DNA of 64,000 bases from Guillardia theta CCMP2712 (GCF_000315625.1 NW_005434584.1:249550-313549), one strand, 5' to 3'. Positions 34,184 to 47,009 are shown, counted from the first letter of the stretch. The notes: generated from the sequence alone by a model not told the origin. Program-made: numbers and translations.

Positions 34184-37100
34184 TTAGGGTACCTGTCTGA
34201 TCTCTCGCATCAGAGCCGTCACTTCCTCTCTGTCCACCATCTCGCTCTCCAACAACCTCTGACAGAAAATCTGTTGGCAACCCTTCGTCAGTCTCATCTC
34301 ATCCCTCCTCCTCCTCCTCCATTACCTCCGCGTCATCCAGTCGATTCAGGCTGGGATTTCTAAAGTAGCGGGCGAGGAAGAGCAGGGCATCGATGGTTTG
34401 CTGGCTGTTGACCTGATCGACAAAGTGAGAGCAGATGAAGGAAGAAGAGGAGAAGGCCAGGAGGGAGGGAAGGGAGGATGGGGAGGGAGCAGTGAGTAGT
34501 GAGGAGGGTGCAGGTTGGTCTGCTCTTCGCGTCGCCTCCACCTGCTCGCTATCGAGGATCCTCAAGTTGTTCTCGTAGTGCAGCGCCGCCTGCTCAAGGT
34601 CCAGGATCTTCTCCGCGTACAGCCTGCCGAGCTTGTTGAGCGCCATCCCCTCCCTGCGCCCCCGTCAGCCGCTAGATGGATGGCTCGCCCTCGCCTGTCG
34701 CCGTTCTCGTGCGCTCGCTTGTAGCACTTGATCGCCTGCAGGCAGATGAGAGTAAGAGACCAAAGAGCAAAAAGATAGAAAAGAAAAGGAAAGAAAGAGG
34801 GAGGGGGAGAGAGAGGGAGGGAGGGAGGGAGGGAGGGAGGGAGGGAGGGAGGGGGAGAGGGAGAGAGGGCGAGGGAGGGAGGGAGGGATGGAGAGGGAGG
34901 CAGGGAGGAACCTCGGGGTATTTGTCGAGGCACTCGTAGCACTGACCCATGGCACACCTACAGGTAATGTTAGCAACCTTGAGGTCAACGGCAACTGACA
35001 TGCTACCACATCCTCGCGTCATAGGGACGTAGAGCCGTCGCCTTCCTGCCCCTTTCACGTCACACCCTCCCCCTTGTCTCCTTCCGGCACCTGAAGTAGT
35101 GAAGCGAGTAGAAATGCATCTGAAGGATCTCGTACGTCTGGTAGGATAAGGATGAGAATGTAGCGGCTCAGAGAACAGACCGGAGAAGGAAATCACGTTA
35201 AGGGAGAGAGGAAGAGAGGAGTGGGGAGGAAGAATGTATGCATCAACGGCAGGTGATAGTGTGGTAGGATGATGCAGGAGGAGGAGGAGGAGGAGGAGGA
35301 GGAGGAGGAGGAGGAGGAGGAGGAGGAATAGTAAATAGTATGATGCGGAGGCGGCAGGTAGGGTATAGCTCACCTGTCCAAGGCCGTACCACGCGCGGTA
35401 GTCGCGGCTGTTGATGTCAAGAGCCCGTCGGTAGGCCTCGATCGCAGCTGCCGTGTTTCTGATCTCGACGTACTCGTGACCCATGAGGGTCCAGGCAGAG
35501 AGGTAGTGCGAGTCCAGCTGCAGGGCGCGCTTGAAGTAGAGCACAGCCTTCTCGTGCTGCCCCTTGAGCGAGTAGTAGTTGCCTGCTTCTCTCAGAGCTA
35601 GCGCGCGGAGTCACGAGGCTCACCAACGATGCAGCATGTCTCGGGTCGATACTTCTCGTTCTTCATGGCACTGTGAGCGACGAAACTGTAGCCCAGCATC
35701 CATCCATCCATCAGTGAAATTTTGCCGAAGAGGAGAGGAGACCTTAGCTTCGTCTTCTCTTCCTTCACGTAAAGGATGTTGGAGTACGTGTCGATGTTGT
35801 CCAGGCGATATCTGCCGGTCCGTCAGAGCTTGAGGGTGTGCGAAACATGCTTACGGGTCTTGCGAGAGGATTTGTTCAAAGGCCGACTGAGCAGAGTTGA
35901 ACTCTCTCATGTTGTACTGCGCGAGAGCCATCTGCTTCCGATGTCAGATAGTCCAAGCAGGATCAGAGCAGTTGAAGTTGAGCCTGAGAGACGATGTAGA
36001 GGGAGTGCGGGAAGATCCGCTGGAGGTCGAGGTATCGAGCAAGTGCCTGTTTGTTGCTCTGCAGCTCTAGGTCCATGTGTGCAAGGAAGAAATTCTTCAT
36101 CCAGTGATCGGGCAGGCTCAGCTCCTGCAGCTATGAAAGGGTCAATAATCCTCTTCCTCTTCCTCCTCCTCCCCCTCCCTACACCCTTCCCTGCTTCCTC
36201 CAGCCGTGGATGGACCCATGGGAGGAGACAACCTGAGGCTGCGAGTGGCAGAGGGACGCGAGCTCCAGCCACGCCCCCCAGTTCCACGGGTACGACCGCA
36301 CGGACTGTTGGAACGCCTTCCTCGCCTCGCCTTCGAGGTCCAGCGCCTTGAGAACCATCCCATACAGGAAGAGGCAGAACCCGTCGAGCTCACCCCTGCA
36401 CAAGACCCTCAGACCCGCAACGACCTACAAGCTGCTCCTGCCTGCCATTCATGCGCGCCAGCTCCTTATGTAGCTCGCTCAGCTCTGCCTCGTACTCGAG
36501 GGTCGCCGCGCTGGCGGCAGAGGAGTCGATCTCGCTCTCCTGCTTCCGCTTCTGACCGGACAGGTAGGTCGCGTATCCCCGCAAAAACACTCCTCGGCTC
36601 GATCGGCACTCCCGCAGAAGGTAAGCCGCTCGCCTGGACGAGCGATCAGCATGAGGTCACGGTCAAGTCGGAGACGCACTTGTACTCCTTCACATCCACA
36701 TAAGTTTTCGCGAGGTCGACAAGGTCCTCCTCCTCTCCTCCCTTCCTCTGCCCTGTAGACATCCGCTGAGCCGCCGCCGCCTCATCTGCCGTCACTTCAC
36801 TAGCAAACCCGTTGAGCTATCAGCAGGTGGTCAGCATGGAGCTGGATGCTGGTCAGCACATGGCGCTGTACCTGCTCTGCCGCCCACTTGGCTCCAAACA
36901 GAAGTCCATGCTCAGAGAGATGTTTCAAGGCAAGGCGAAGCTCACCCTGGCAAGAGTCAAGAAAGACACCAGTCACCAAAATCTCAAGCGATCAGACTAT
37001 GGACATGTTTTCTATGTACGCATGTACATCATCAAGACAAAAGACAATCTCAAACAATGTCTCCAGAAAACTTCAAGGATTGCAGGGCGTTCAAGGGAAA

Positions 37101-37261
37101 GGCGGTTGGCATGAGCAGACGGGATCTCTTAGTATCAGCGTGTTGAGAATGTAAGATCTCTTGGCATCCACATGATCATTTTCATCTCTCGCATCTTCGC
37201 GTCTCTTCACCTTCATCAGCTGCGGCTGCTCCTCCACCTCCATCGCCGACCCTCCCGCCAT
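34184..37261 (-). CDS. CDC23: APC8/CDC23, TPR subunit of the anaphase-promoting complex
   Basis: CDC23/APC8 is a tetratricopeptide-repeat scaffold of the APC/C ubiquitin ligase. Exons on the minus strand align in order with animal CDC23: [20 protein letters not shown] (36946-36872), an [10 protein letters not shown] exon (36816-36680), [33 protein letters not shown] with [60 protein letters not shown] joined to [12 protein letters not shown], then [63 protein letters not shown] and [13 protein letters not shown]. The stop follows at 34184. The start at 37261 gives an acidic N-terminus; where exon 1 ends is uncertain. Two introns appear to use GC donors, after YIVSQ and inside the exon ending HENGD. 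Confidence 0.9.
34798..34895. repeat. (GGGA)n array in an APC8 intron
   Basis: GGGA tetranucleotides with GAGA interruptions, a near-pure purine strand, lie between two APC8 exons. Confidence 0.85.
35276..35330. repeat. (GGA)n microsatellite in an APC8 intron
   Basis: About 18 uninterrupted GGA triplets in the intron after the AWYGLGQ exon. Confidence 0.9.
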
Positions 37262-37489
37262 TTTTGAACGATGAAACATTTGACTTTTTACTCATCGAAG
37301 GATTGTGAAACAAATCAAGCTTGCCTCATGTGATTTTATGGAAAACCAAAAAGACAGCAATTACTACTAGGTGGTTTCTCTATCTCTCGGTTGTGACTCT
37401 CTGCCAGGCCCGCCCGGGGCTCCGAGTGCAAGTGCGGGCTATGATGCATATGTGCAAGACCTGTGTTAACTAAAAGCGAAGAGCCGCTG

Positions 37490-37640
37490 GGCATGGAGTC
37501 CGAGCGACGAAGAGGAGGAGAGGGAGAGGGAGAGGGAGGGGGAGAGGGAGGGGGAGGAGGAAGGAGGAGAGGGAGAGGGAGAGGGAGAGGGAGAGGGAGG
37601 AGGAAGGAGGAAGGAGGAGAGGAGAAGAGGGAGGAGGATA
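37490..37640. repeat. Purine-rich (GGGAGA)n tract
   Basis: GAGGGA-type hexamers mixed with GGA triplets occur in the roughly 465-bp divergent space between APC8 and the plus-strand coiled-coil gene. It could act as a shared promoter element, but there is no direct support for that. Confidence 0.7.
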
Positions 37641-37725
37641 TGGGTGAAGTGAGTGAACGCATGTCTCTGATGCTTGGTGTGAAGGTAACGGGGTGCTTGA
37701 CGACGCGAGACATCTTCGAGGGAGG

Positions 37726-39894
37726 ATGGTAGCCAGCAGGACTCTCAAGCTTGTGAGCGCATCGGCTCTGTGCATGCTCGTCCTCGTCGTTGCTCTTGTG
37801 TCGTTCCATCCTACCAGTCCCTCTCGCTTGTTGTCGTTGGGAGGAGACGAGGCTCAATCCTCTTCCCACGCGTGGGGCAGGTGCTTGAGAAGGAGAGGAA
37901 GGGCGGGGGGAATCTGATGAATGGTGTTCACAGGCTTCGAGATCGTACAAACTCCCGCTCCTCCTCTCCTGAGGTAACCTCCTCCCCTTTCTTCTATGCC
38001 TTGTGTGTTTGTGCCATGCGTTGTTTCTTGCTCAACTTCTTGTCCTGTCTTGTGCATCCCACCCTCGTCTCATCGATCGCTGCAGTCCTGGAAGTCTGGG
38101 AGGCGCTTGAGGGAGAGCATCTCCGACGCTCAGGTAGTTGGCGCTGCTGTGAGTCGGTGTATGAGGGGCGAGCAGGCGAGCTTGCGGCGTCTGCGAGGGA
38201 GAGAGGAGCTGCTGAGGGCGCGTCAGGCAGCGATCAAGCAGGAGGTGAGGGGAGACGTGGACTGTGAGAGTCTCTCTGACGCTCCTCTAGATCTCCCGCC
38301 TCACTTCCGCCGCTCAAATGGCGGAGGAGCAGCTGAAGGGGCTGAGGGGGCAGTACACCATGCAGGTCCGCGACTTGAGGATGGAGTACAAGCAGGCCAA
38401 GGCAGCACTCAAGCTGGCGAGAGACAAGGAAGAGAGGATGCTGGCGAAGAACGACGAGGAGCGTTCTCAGCTGCGCCAAGAGGTCACGTGGCATCGGATG
38501 CCGTCGGTCTGCCATCCAATACTGAGACTTGCTTGATAGATTATCGCACAAGTCGAGCGACTTGCGTTTTACAAGCAACAAGCAAAACTTGCCAACGACG
38601 AGGTCAGTCGCATTCGTCTGCTGTCTGTCCTGATGTCTTCACAGGCTTCCAACATACATCGCCGAGCGGAATCGCTCAGGGCCGACGAGTTGGAGAGCCG
38701 AGACGTGGCGCACAAGTTGGAAGACTTGACGTCAGCAGTCAAGTGAGTTCAGCTGACCCCCATGATAGAGGAGGAGGCGCGTCAAGGAGGAGCTGAGAAG
38801 TCTGAGTGGTCATCGACGCTGAGTGTGACGAGTTTGACTTGCAGGGCCGCTGAGCAAAGGTCGAAGGGCAGGAAGAAGACAGCTGAGGTTGAGTCGGACT
38901 TCATCGACCAGTACACCAAGATCAACGCCAGGGCCTCTGCTGCCGTCGCCGCTCGTGATTCTCGCAGAATTCAAGTTGATGCAGAGACGAGAGTCGAGGA
39001 GAAGCTTGAAGCTGCTGCTAAGGCAGCGGCTGATGCAGCGGCCGCCGAATCGAAGGAGAAGATGAAGGAAGCGAGTGAGTATGCGGCGAAGGCCGAGCAG
39101 GTGGATCAAGAGTTGCTGTCCGCGAGGGCGGAGAAAGCACAGGCGTTGCTAGAGGAGAGGAAGTCGATCTTGTCGCTGGAGGATGCCAAGGAGGAGTATG
39201 ACAGGATCATGGCAGCCATAGAACAGGCGGAGAACGAGACGAGGAGCGAGAACTCGCTCGTTGACCTGCTGGACGCAAAGCTGAGGCACCTGGAGACGGA
39301 GGGGAAGCTCGCGCAGCTCAAGGAGGAGGGGGATGCCGCGCTGGCGGATCTGGCGAGGTCGCAAGGAGAGAAGGAGCTGCAGGCGATGGAGGAGAAGCAG
39401 ACGGTCAACGAGCAGATCGCGACCGACGAGAAAGCGCGACGGGAGCAGCTGCTGTCCGACATGCTGCAAGAGCTCGGCGAGGACCTGGCGGCTCATAACC
39501 TTGCAGACTCGCTCCGAGCCCGCGCCGAGTTTGTGGGGCAGAACGCGACGGCAGCAATGGAACGAGCTGAGAAGCGCGACAAAGAGGTATGACACGAGTC
39601 GAGCTGGACCCCAACTGGTTGGTCTGACGTCTCCCTGTCAGGCGGACACGCTGCTGGGGTCTGTCTACAACTTGGGAGTGTTGGCAAGAGAAGCAGCTGA
39701 GGTGAGACAGCTCTCGAGCTTCCTGCGCTCCCTTTCTCCTCTCGTTGGCTCGTCCTGATGTGCTTGGGCAGGTGGCGGCCAGGGAGCGGGTGAAGGCTCA
39801 AGGAGTCGTTCCGTGCGGCTCCTCCTGCGTGACTCCCGTAGCGGCTGTGGCGAATCCTTCGGTGAGTGTGCACGTGGTGCCCAACGGTCAATAG
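37726..39894 (+). CDS. Secretory or plastid-targeted coiled-coil protein
   Basis: Nine exons join in phase: 37726-37880, 37934-37973, 38086-38244, 38291-38482, 38540-38602, 38645-38742, 38845-39586, 39642-39701 and 39772-39894, giving 543 residues. Residues 1-26 form a clear signal peptide (hydrophobic core ALCMLVLVVALV). The next residue is Phe27, followed by a Ser/Arg/Pro-rich stretch (FHPTSPSRLLSL). In cryptophytes and diatoms, Phe at +1 marks bipartite plastid presequences, so plastid import is plausible. The rest is almost entirely alpha-helical coiled coil rich in Ala/Glu/Lys (for example AAAKAAADAAAAESKEKMKE), with a short C-terminal tail containing a CGSSC motif. The family is unknown. 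Exon 3 could be divided further by a GTAGTT donor, but the continuous reading stays in frame. Confidence 0.75.
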
Positions 39895-39978
39895 AGAGTT
39901 GAAGAATAGATGAACGTGTACCATGACAAAGTCCTCCACCTCCTCCTTCTCTCCTTCTCTCCTCCTCCTCCTCCTACA

Positions 39979-42900
39979 TCATTGCTTCTTCTTCTTCTTC
40001 TTCTTCCCATCCTTGCTTGTGCCCCCGACTGAGCTCTCCTCGGTGACCCGCGTGGCTTCACTCTCCTCCTCCTTGTCTCCGACCTGCTGCTCCTCTCCCT
40101 CTCGCCCAGCCCACATCCCTCCCGCCTCACCCTCCGAGCTGTAAAAATCTGCCAAGGACGTGAGCAGCTGAGGCCAGCAAGTCGCTCTCACCTGCTGGCT
40201 GCGAAGGCGAGAGAGCGTCGAGAGTTTCTGAAGAGAGAGGAAGCGAAGAGAAGGAAGAGACAAGTCAGAGCGAGGGAGAAAGAGAGTCAGGGGAAGAGAA
40301 GCAACGGTGAGGGCACATGGCAGTCTACCTGTCTTCTCTTGGACCAGCTCAGGGCGGCTCGAAGTCTCAGCAGGAGGTGAAGGGATCAAGTCCTCGTCGA
40401 AGAGCATCGTGCTTGCCGCAAGCCCTGGGCCCCCTGAGCTTCCCCTACCTTCGCCATCGCTGTCTTCCTCGTCACTCGTCCAGCTGTCTCGTCCAGCTGC
40501 GGCTGGCCCTGAGGGTCCAGTACCCTCACTCGCCCTCTGCGCCTGCCCCATGAGCGACATCCCAGCTCTGAGCGAGCTGCTCCAGGAGCTGGGGGCCCTG
40601 AGGCTCGAGGGAGGGGCAGGCGCGAGAGGTTCGACCAGGAAGTAGTCGTCGAGGTCGCTCTCGCGAAGCTCCTCCGCCCGTCCACCAATGAGAGACGTGG
40701 GGACCTGGCAAGGGGTCCTGTCACCTCTTGAAAGAGGGGGAAAGTACCGGTATGACCTGCTCGTGTAGGATCTCTTTGTCCTGCATGTCCTGCTTCTGGT
40801 GCTCGAAGGAATAAAACTTGACGGACGGGCAGGACCAGATCGACTCCTCCCCCCGCTCGTGAGTCTGCATCTCCACGTTCGCAACCCACTTGGGCAGGCC
40901 TCCCTTGCCTCGTTCCCCCTTTCCCCCTTCACCTCTTCCTCCTCCTTCACCTCTTCCTCCTCCTTTTCCTTCTCCTCCTCCCCCAACTTCTTGTTCTCCT
41001 CGTCCCTCTGGTCCCTCTACCCCGACATGCTCCTTCCAGTGTTGACAATCGCATGCTGCCATCCACGATCGCAATGACACAAGAGGGAGCGATCCTGGCT
41101 GAAAGCCCTGCCTCTCTCCTTCCCAGCTGCGTTCCCAGCAGAAGTCCAACAAGCCCTTGAGCAGCAGCGTCAGAGGTGCCTCGCCTGCTTCCTCGTCTAC
41201 CTGACTCTCCGTCTCCAGCAGCAGCAGCTCTCGATGCGTCTCGGGATCCACGTGTGCGCGAGGAGAGAGACGATAGCGGGCCATCCGAGCGTCTCCTGAC
41301 ACCACCAGCAACAGGCAGCCAGCCGCAGAGGAGGAGGAGGAGGAGACTCTGTCTCCAGCAAAGTGAAGGCAAGTCTTGGCCGTCCTGCCGGAGGAAGGGA
41401 GAGGTTCTCGTGCTCTGATCCTCGTGGTGGCAAACAAGGTGATGGGGCCTTGAGGGAGAGAAAGAGAGGAGGAGGCAGAGGGGTAGGAAGCGCCAGCGCA
41501 AGAGTAGGAAGAGGAGGAGAGGGCGTGAGTCTCGACCGTCGCAGCGCTACCGTCGGCGTTGATGGCATAGAGGTGGACTGTACTGCTCTTGGAGGTGATG
41601 GCGACCCATCGGGTGTCCCAGCTGAAGGCGATGTCGACGATGGTCGTGCTCGTCACTCCCCGCACAAGCTTGTACAGATGCCGGGGAGCCAACACACGCG
41701 GCCCCTTCCCGTCCCTCCCCCTCGCCTCCACCTGGAAGATGTTGATGTTGTGCCCGTCCTGCCCGCACGCTTGTCAGGGGGGGTGAAGGGAATGAACGGG
41801 AGTCACCGCAGCTGCCGTCACGAGGAGGAGACCGCTGGGGTCGAACTGCAGCATTGCGAGCGGACAGTCGTGAGCTCGGAAGTGATGGACTACCTCATCA
41901 GACTGAAGGTCGCGGAGCAGCACAGTCCCTGCGTGCTCCAGGTAAGGCTCGGGAGGGGAAGGAGCAGCAGGAGGGGAAGAGCCAAGGTACGAGTTGAGAG
42001 TCCTAGACCAGCGTTAGTCCAACACAATCTGTTCCTCCTGTCTCCTCCAACCGCAGCCCGAGCTCTCCCAGCTGCTTCGCGCCAGATGCCATGCTGCCTG
42101 CGACTCCCACCCCGACGTCGAGGTACGCGCTGCCGTAGGAGTTGAAGGAGGCGACATGCCCGCCAGCTCCCTTCCTCGGGGCCTCGTCGGCGGGATAAGC
42201 CATCCACCTCGGGCCAAGCGCGAGGAGCTGCAGAGGGTCAGAGGAGACGATGACGCTCAAGTCTTTGCGTCACCCCAGCAGACGTCGGGCAGGGGAAAGT
42301 GTTCAAGACACGGACGAGGCTGAGCGTGGCGATGTCGTGAACAAGGATCTGAGGGAGAGGATGAGAAGCAAACGATGAGATCGATAGGAAGAGACAGGCC
42401 GACAGATCACAACAGCAGCAGCTGCTCTCACCCTCATCCTCTCACTTGTAAGTGAGAGGATGAGAGTGAGGAAAACGAGGAGTAGAGAAGATTGAAGCGG
42501 GTTCAAGACGCTCAACGATGAGACCTGCTCCTTGAGCTGCACGACGACATGCTGACGGTTGCAGGCAACGACGTGAATGTCGGCGTGGAAGCGAAGGGCG
42601 TGAAAGGGTGTGTCCTCCTTCAAGCTCAAGATCTTCACCTCCTTCATATCCCCCAGCTCGTCTCCAGCCACCAGCGCCACTGCCGGCTGTCGCCCAGCAA
42701 GAAGAGCGCCGGGAGGAAGAGCAACAGACGGGATGACCTTGACCAGCCTCGTGTATCCCTGACGATACATCAGTCACCCATGCCTCCTCGGAGCGAGCAC
42801 TAAGAGATCAGACAGTAAGACCTGGCGGACCGATAAAACTTCTCGAAGAGGAAAAACATCCGGGAAGGAGCGACTAGTTTCTTCCTTCTCTTCCTCCTCC

Positions 42901-43571
42901 TCAGCTTCCATGACTTGCCACACTTGAAATCCATTTCTGCGACATGTATGAGCCCTGCCGCAGCTCCAGCCATGGAACCTCAAGCAGATGAAGAGAAAGC
43001 GACGACGCGAAGTCAGTCCACTGTCAACATCGAAACTGATGTGAAGCACCTGTAACATCAATCAGAGACTAGAGAGCATGATACGGTCGGGCTAGAGATG
43101 AGACCAGACATGACACAACATGACATGAGCAGAAGAAGACAGCAGAGCTTGTCAGCATTCGACCACCTCGTGTCGATCGGTCATGTCTTGAGAGCACTTC
43201 TCCTTGATAGGAAGGAATCCGGTCACGGAAGGGACGCACTGAGACAGGTAGCTCTGCGACGGCACCTGCCAAGCGACCGCTTACCCTCCCCTCGCGGCGA
43301 GGAGGAGCTTACCGATGACGACACCACCCCCACCACCCCTGACGCGACTCCTCCCAACCCTGAGACCGTCTTGGAGACACTCTCAACCTGTTGCGTGTCA
43401 GAGGAGGAGGAGGAGGAGGAGGAGGAGGAGGAGGAGGAGGAGGAGGAGGAGGAGGAGGAGGAGGAGGAGGAGGAGGAGGAGCTAGAGGCCATGAAGAGGA
43501 GGCAGAGGACGTGAAGAGCTGACCGAGGGGAGATAGTTGCCCCAGTTGGATGAGGGACTCCACGAGGACAT
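39979..43571 (-). CDS. BCAS3-like WD-repeat (PROPPIN-related) protein
   Basis: BCAS3 and its plant relatives (ATG18f/g/h) are beta-propeller proteins linked to phagophore and cytoskeletal functions. Minus-strand exons follow the family order: RNGFQVWQVMEAEEEEEK (about 42950), a block containing VKILSLKEDTPFHALRF, ALGPRWMAYPADEAP (about 42230), then the strongest signature HLYKLVRGVTSTTIVDIAFS with VAITSKSSTVHLYAI (about 41690-41590), and finally a BCAS3-type segment with VKFYSFEHQKQDMQDKEILH. A 43-nt intron then leads to an acidic tail (ESDLDDYFLVEP) and a lysine-run C-terminus at 39979. The start at 43571 (MSSWSPSSNWGNYLP) is tentative. Exons between 43500 and 43060 are unresolved because of a (GGA)n tract. 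The 3' end lies 85 bp from the convergent gene at 37726-39894. Confidence 0.8.
43401..43483. repeat. (GGA)n microsatellite near the BCAS3 5' end
   Basis: About 27 GGA/GAG triplets without interruption. Frames through it read as poly-Glu (plus) or poly-Pro/Ser (minus). It probably lies in an intron. Confidence 0.93.
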
Positions 43572-44019
43572 CTTGACCGATTGAATGCTCTAGCGTATGG
43601 GTCGAGAGCTCCTCTCTAAGGTCCTCTTTGCTTGCACGAGGTCCTCTTTGCTTGCACGAGATGTTTCATCGTGATGGAAGTTGCATTTCTGGTACCGCAG
43701 AAGAATCAACTCTTCGTTTCTTTCACTTTCTCCTGCCTGTCTCCTTACCTTCTTATCTCCTTACCTCCTCATCATCTTCTCTTCTTCTTTTCTTCTCTTC
43801 TTCTCTTCTTCTTTTCTTCTCTTCCTCCCTTCTCCACTCGTCCTCCTCGGTCAATCCTTGTTCCCCTGAAATTTAATGTTGCAATGCGGGAATTCCCTGT
43901 TGCACCCTTGTAAGTACGCAGTCAACTATTTGTGTTAAGTACGCATTCCGGCGTGACGGAGTCACGGTAGCGGCCGTACCGTGTAGTACGGTCGATCGGA
44001 CCGGGCCGGCAGGCCCGTT
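43572..44019. other. Intergenic, pyrimidine tract and GC-rich palindromic patch
   Basis: Holds a 20-bp direct duplication (GTCCTCTTTGCTTGCACGAG) at 43620-43659, a TTCTTC-type pyrimidine tract (43720-43850) and a GC patch with GTAC/CGGTA words at 43950-44019 like the 9.2-kb island. No gene is seen. Confidence 0.45.
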
Positions 44020-45201
44020 GACGGAATACAAGTTTGTTAGACTTGTACTAGTCCAAAGTCACGCAGATATCACATCGACCTTAGTTGTAACAAGACAGTT
44101 TTGCTCAAGACCAAGTTTAATGCACACAAAAACCAGAATTGAGGAGCACATGAGAGATAGACTGTATGCTAGGACTCGATGTGAACCCCCAGCATCCAGA
44201 CATGAGAGGACCTTAACAAGACGGCTAGGAAAGCCCCCTCTTCGTCCCACACGCTACATGCCGCCTTGAAACACGTAAGTCGTCTTGGTATACAGGAGAG
44301 TTTTTGTTAACCGGCGGCGCTATCTGACTCAGGCTGGCACGGCTGGCATCAGTACGCTCCGATCCTCCCACCGACTTCCTGAGACGGTACGTTACGTCGG
44401 ACGTCAGAAAGTCACACAAACAAGAAAATGTCAGCAGAGTTCCAAGTCGAGATACGATAGGGCTATTAGATGTGCAGTAAAGAGATAAGGAGATGCATAG
44501 CGAGCGGATGCAATGAAGAGAGATAGAGTAAAGATAAGAGTGTCTGAGAAGAGAGAAGATAAGAGAAGACGAGAGAAGTTTGCTCGCCAGCATTTGAAGA
44601 CCAAAAGATAAATTTTTGAACCGTGAAGAACTTGTGACCAGAGATTGCTGTCGCGAGATTGGAACATCCGTTTCAAGGCATTTGAAGATGTTTTGCAGTT
44701 GTACCTTGTTCGCCGATCCAGATTGAAGTAGCTCCAGTTATGCATGCCACAGCCTAGCTCCATGACATGAAAACTTCCGCCAGATCTCCTGGTAGTTCCA
44801 TTTGATCCTACTCAAAGATCAAGAAAAATAAGAATCGAATAAGCTCCCAAGTGTGTTTCCACAGTTCGAGTCAGATATTCGACCGACCAATCTGGCTGGG
44901 GAAAGGCTTGTTTTTCCTATTCGAAGATCAATCAAACAATTTGAGGCTGAGATGAGAGGCCTAAACAACTTGCGGCTAGAGAGAGAGCCTGATTGAAGAG
45001 AGGAGTCATCCGAATGTGTAAGGCTTGATAGAATTGCATGAATTTTCAACAGCAACGAAACGATACCAAGAAAGAAAAAACTCCAGTAAACAATTCAACT
45101 AACCAAATATAAGATCAACATGATTGAGCATGTAATCGAGGCTCATAACCGACGGAATACAAGTTTGTTAGACTTGTACTAGTCCAAAGTCACGCAGATA
45201 T

Positions 45202-45423
45202 TGTATACACAACACAGAGGTTCAGAACGAGGCTAAGCAGAAGTTAGGAGATAACTTGAGAGCAAGAGAACAAAGGTAGACTACGTTTACTTAAGGTAAA
45301 CTGCACACACGCACTGCGCACGGTAGCGCATGCGCGTCAAAGGGAGGCCGTATTTAGATGTCAGGGCGGATACTAAGTACCCGTACGAGTATCCGAGACG
45401 TCCGGATCCTCACGGATACAACA
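45202..45423 (-). repeat. 3' LTR of the deleted chromovirus
   Basis: 222 bp, highly similar to 48334-48558. It includes the word GCGCACGGTAGCGCATGCGC and a GTACCCGTACGAGTATCCG segment. It begins directly after 51 bp of a tandem-array unit. Confidence 0.9.
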
Positions 45424-45495
45424 TCGCTCCCATCTGCGCTTGACAACATAGTTCCATCTTGTCCTTCGCTGTCACATGAGGATCGACGACGAGGA

Positions 45496-46990
45496 TCAAT
45501 TGTCTGAATCAGAAGAGTCCGACGGCGGAAGCGCGGAGGTGGGGAGAGCTTGAAAGTCCTGACGGGCTTCGAATTGACGAATCAATTCACGCAATCCTGT
45601 CTTGCGTTGCAGAAGATGCGCAGGCAACCAAGTGCTTTCGCTAGCTTGATTGTAACCAGTCCATTTGACGAGATATTGAGTGCCACGGCCACGACGACGT
45701 TTGCTGAGAATGCTCTCGATTTCATATTCGAGGCCGTCGCGAGTGACGAGCGGGTCAGGCGGTAGGTCTGGCGACATGTAAGCAGGATCTCTGTCGACGT
45801 GAGGTCGAAGCCACTTGATGTTGATCACGGTGTTCCTGATGGAAGCAAAGCGCGATGAGACTTCGAGACGCACGGTGTTGTCCGAGACAAACTCCAGGAG
45901 TGGAGAGCCAGACCATGTCACCAACTTGGTAACTGGAGGGTCGACGAGCAAGAGCTAGGCGATCCTCGGTGGCACGAGCAGCTTGTTCCAGGGCGTCACG
46001 AGCGGCTTGAGCGCTGACTTCAGAGGCTTCGATGATGGAATCTAGCGTTTCCTCCTGATGATCAGCGGCAGCTGGAAGAGTGAGCTGAGTGCGGATCTGC
46101 TTGCCAAACATCACTTCGAAGGGGCTGAGTCCAGTAGGACGTCGCACGGCGGCGTTAAGATGGGTCTCCAGGATGGGAAGATACTTGTCCCAGTCGGCAC
46201 GAGGGTACTGATTGCAGTAGATGCGAAGAGCTTCGAGCACAACTGAGTTCATACGCTCGGGTCGGCCGTTGCTTTGAGGCATGAAGGGCGACGAATGCTT
46301 GACGTGAACGTTGAGCATCTTGAAAAGCGCATTCCAGAACTTGGAGGTAAAGAACCTTGGGAAGGCCTTGCGAACGAAACACTCTTCTGAGCGGCTTGCT
46401 CAGAGGTAATGGTTTTACGACAAGGTGTCAGGTACACCCGTCCTGTGAACTCATCAATGAAGAGTAAAATAGAATCCGATTCTTATCTGAGGTCCGAGGT
46501 AGGCCAGTGAGGAGGTCGAGAGACACGACTTCGAATCGGTTGGCCGGCACTGCATGGGAGTGCGGGTTGCCCATCTGCTTTTGGCGATAGGACTTGCCTT
46601 GAAGACAGTGAGTACACGAGAGGATGTACAGCTCGGTGTCCTTGCGGAGTTGAGGCCAGTAGACGGTCGCGGCGAGTTGTAAGTAGGTCCGCGAGAATCC
46701 AAGGTGAGACTGCAGATCGTGAGCACGTTGCAAGACTTCGCGCCGAAGAGCTTGAGGAATGCAGAGGCGCACGCGACGTAACGAATCTGTGTAGAAGAGT
46801 AGGCCGTCGTCGAGATGATACCGGGAAACAACTGTCTTGGATTGCAGACGTCGAATGATGTCCTGACTGAACGAGCAGGCAGGGTAAGCGGCTCGAATAG
46901 CTTCGGTAAGCGGTTCGAGGGTGCTCACGGTGAACGCAAGCAAGTATCCGTCTTCAGGACGGATGAGCTGCTCATGATGCGGAGCATCAG
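45496..46990 (-). pseudogene. Integrase and chromodomain of the deleted element
   Basis: Minus-strand pieces: end of RNase H/linker, the HHCC zinc-binding region (HDLQSHLGFSRTYLQLA; LSCTHCLQGKSY), integrase catalytic-core parts with the terminal NGRPERMN glutamate, and the post-integrase block (PFEVMFGKQIRTQLTLP). A frameshift near 45950 leads to the chromodomain (EYEIESILSKRRRGRGTQYL, VKWTGYNQASESTW). The segment that should carry the second catalytic Asp (about 46320-46400) is scrambled across frames, so it is inactive. Confidence 0.8.
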
Positions 46991-47009
46991 TGGAAAGGGC
47001 AGGGAGAGG

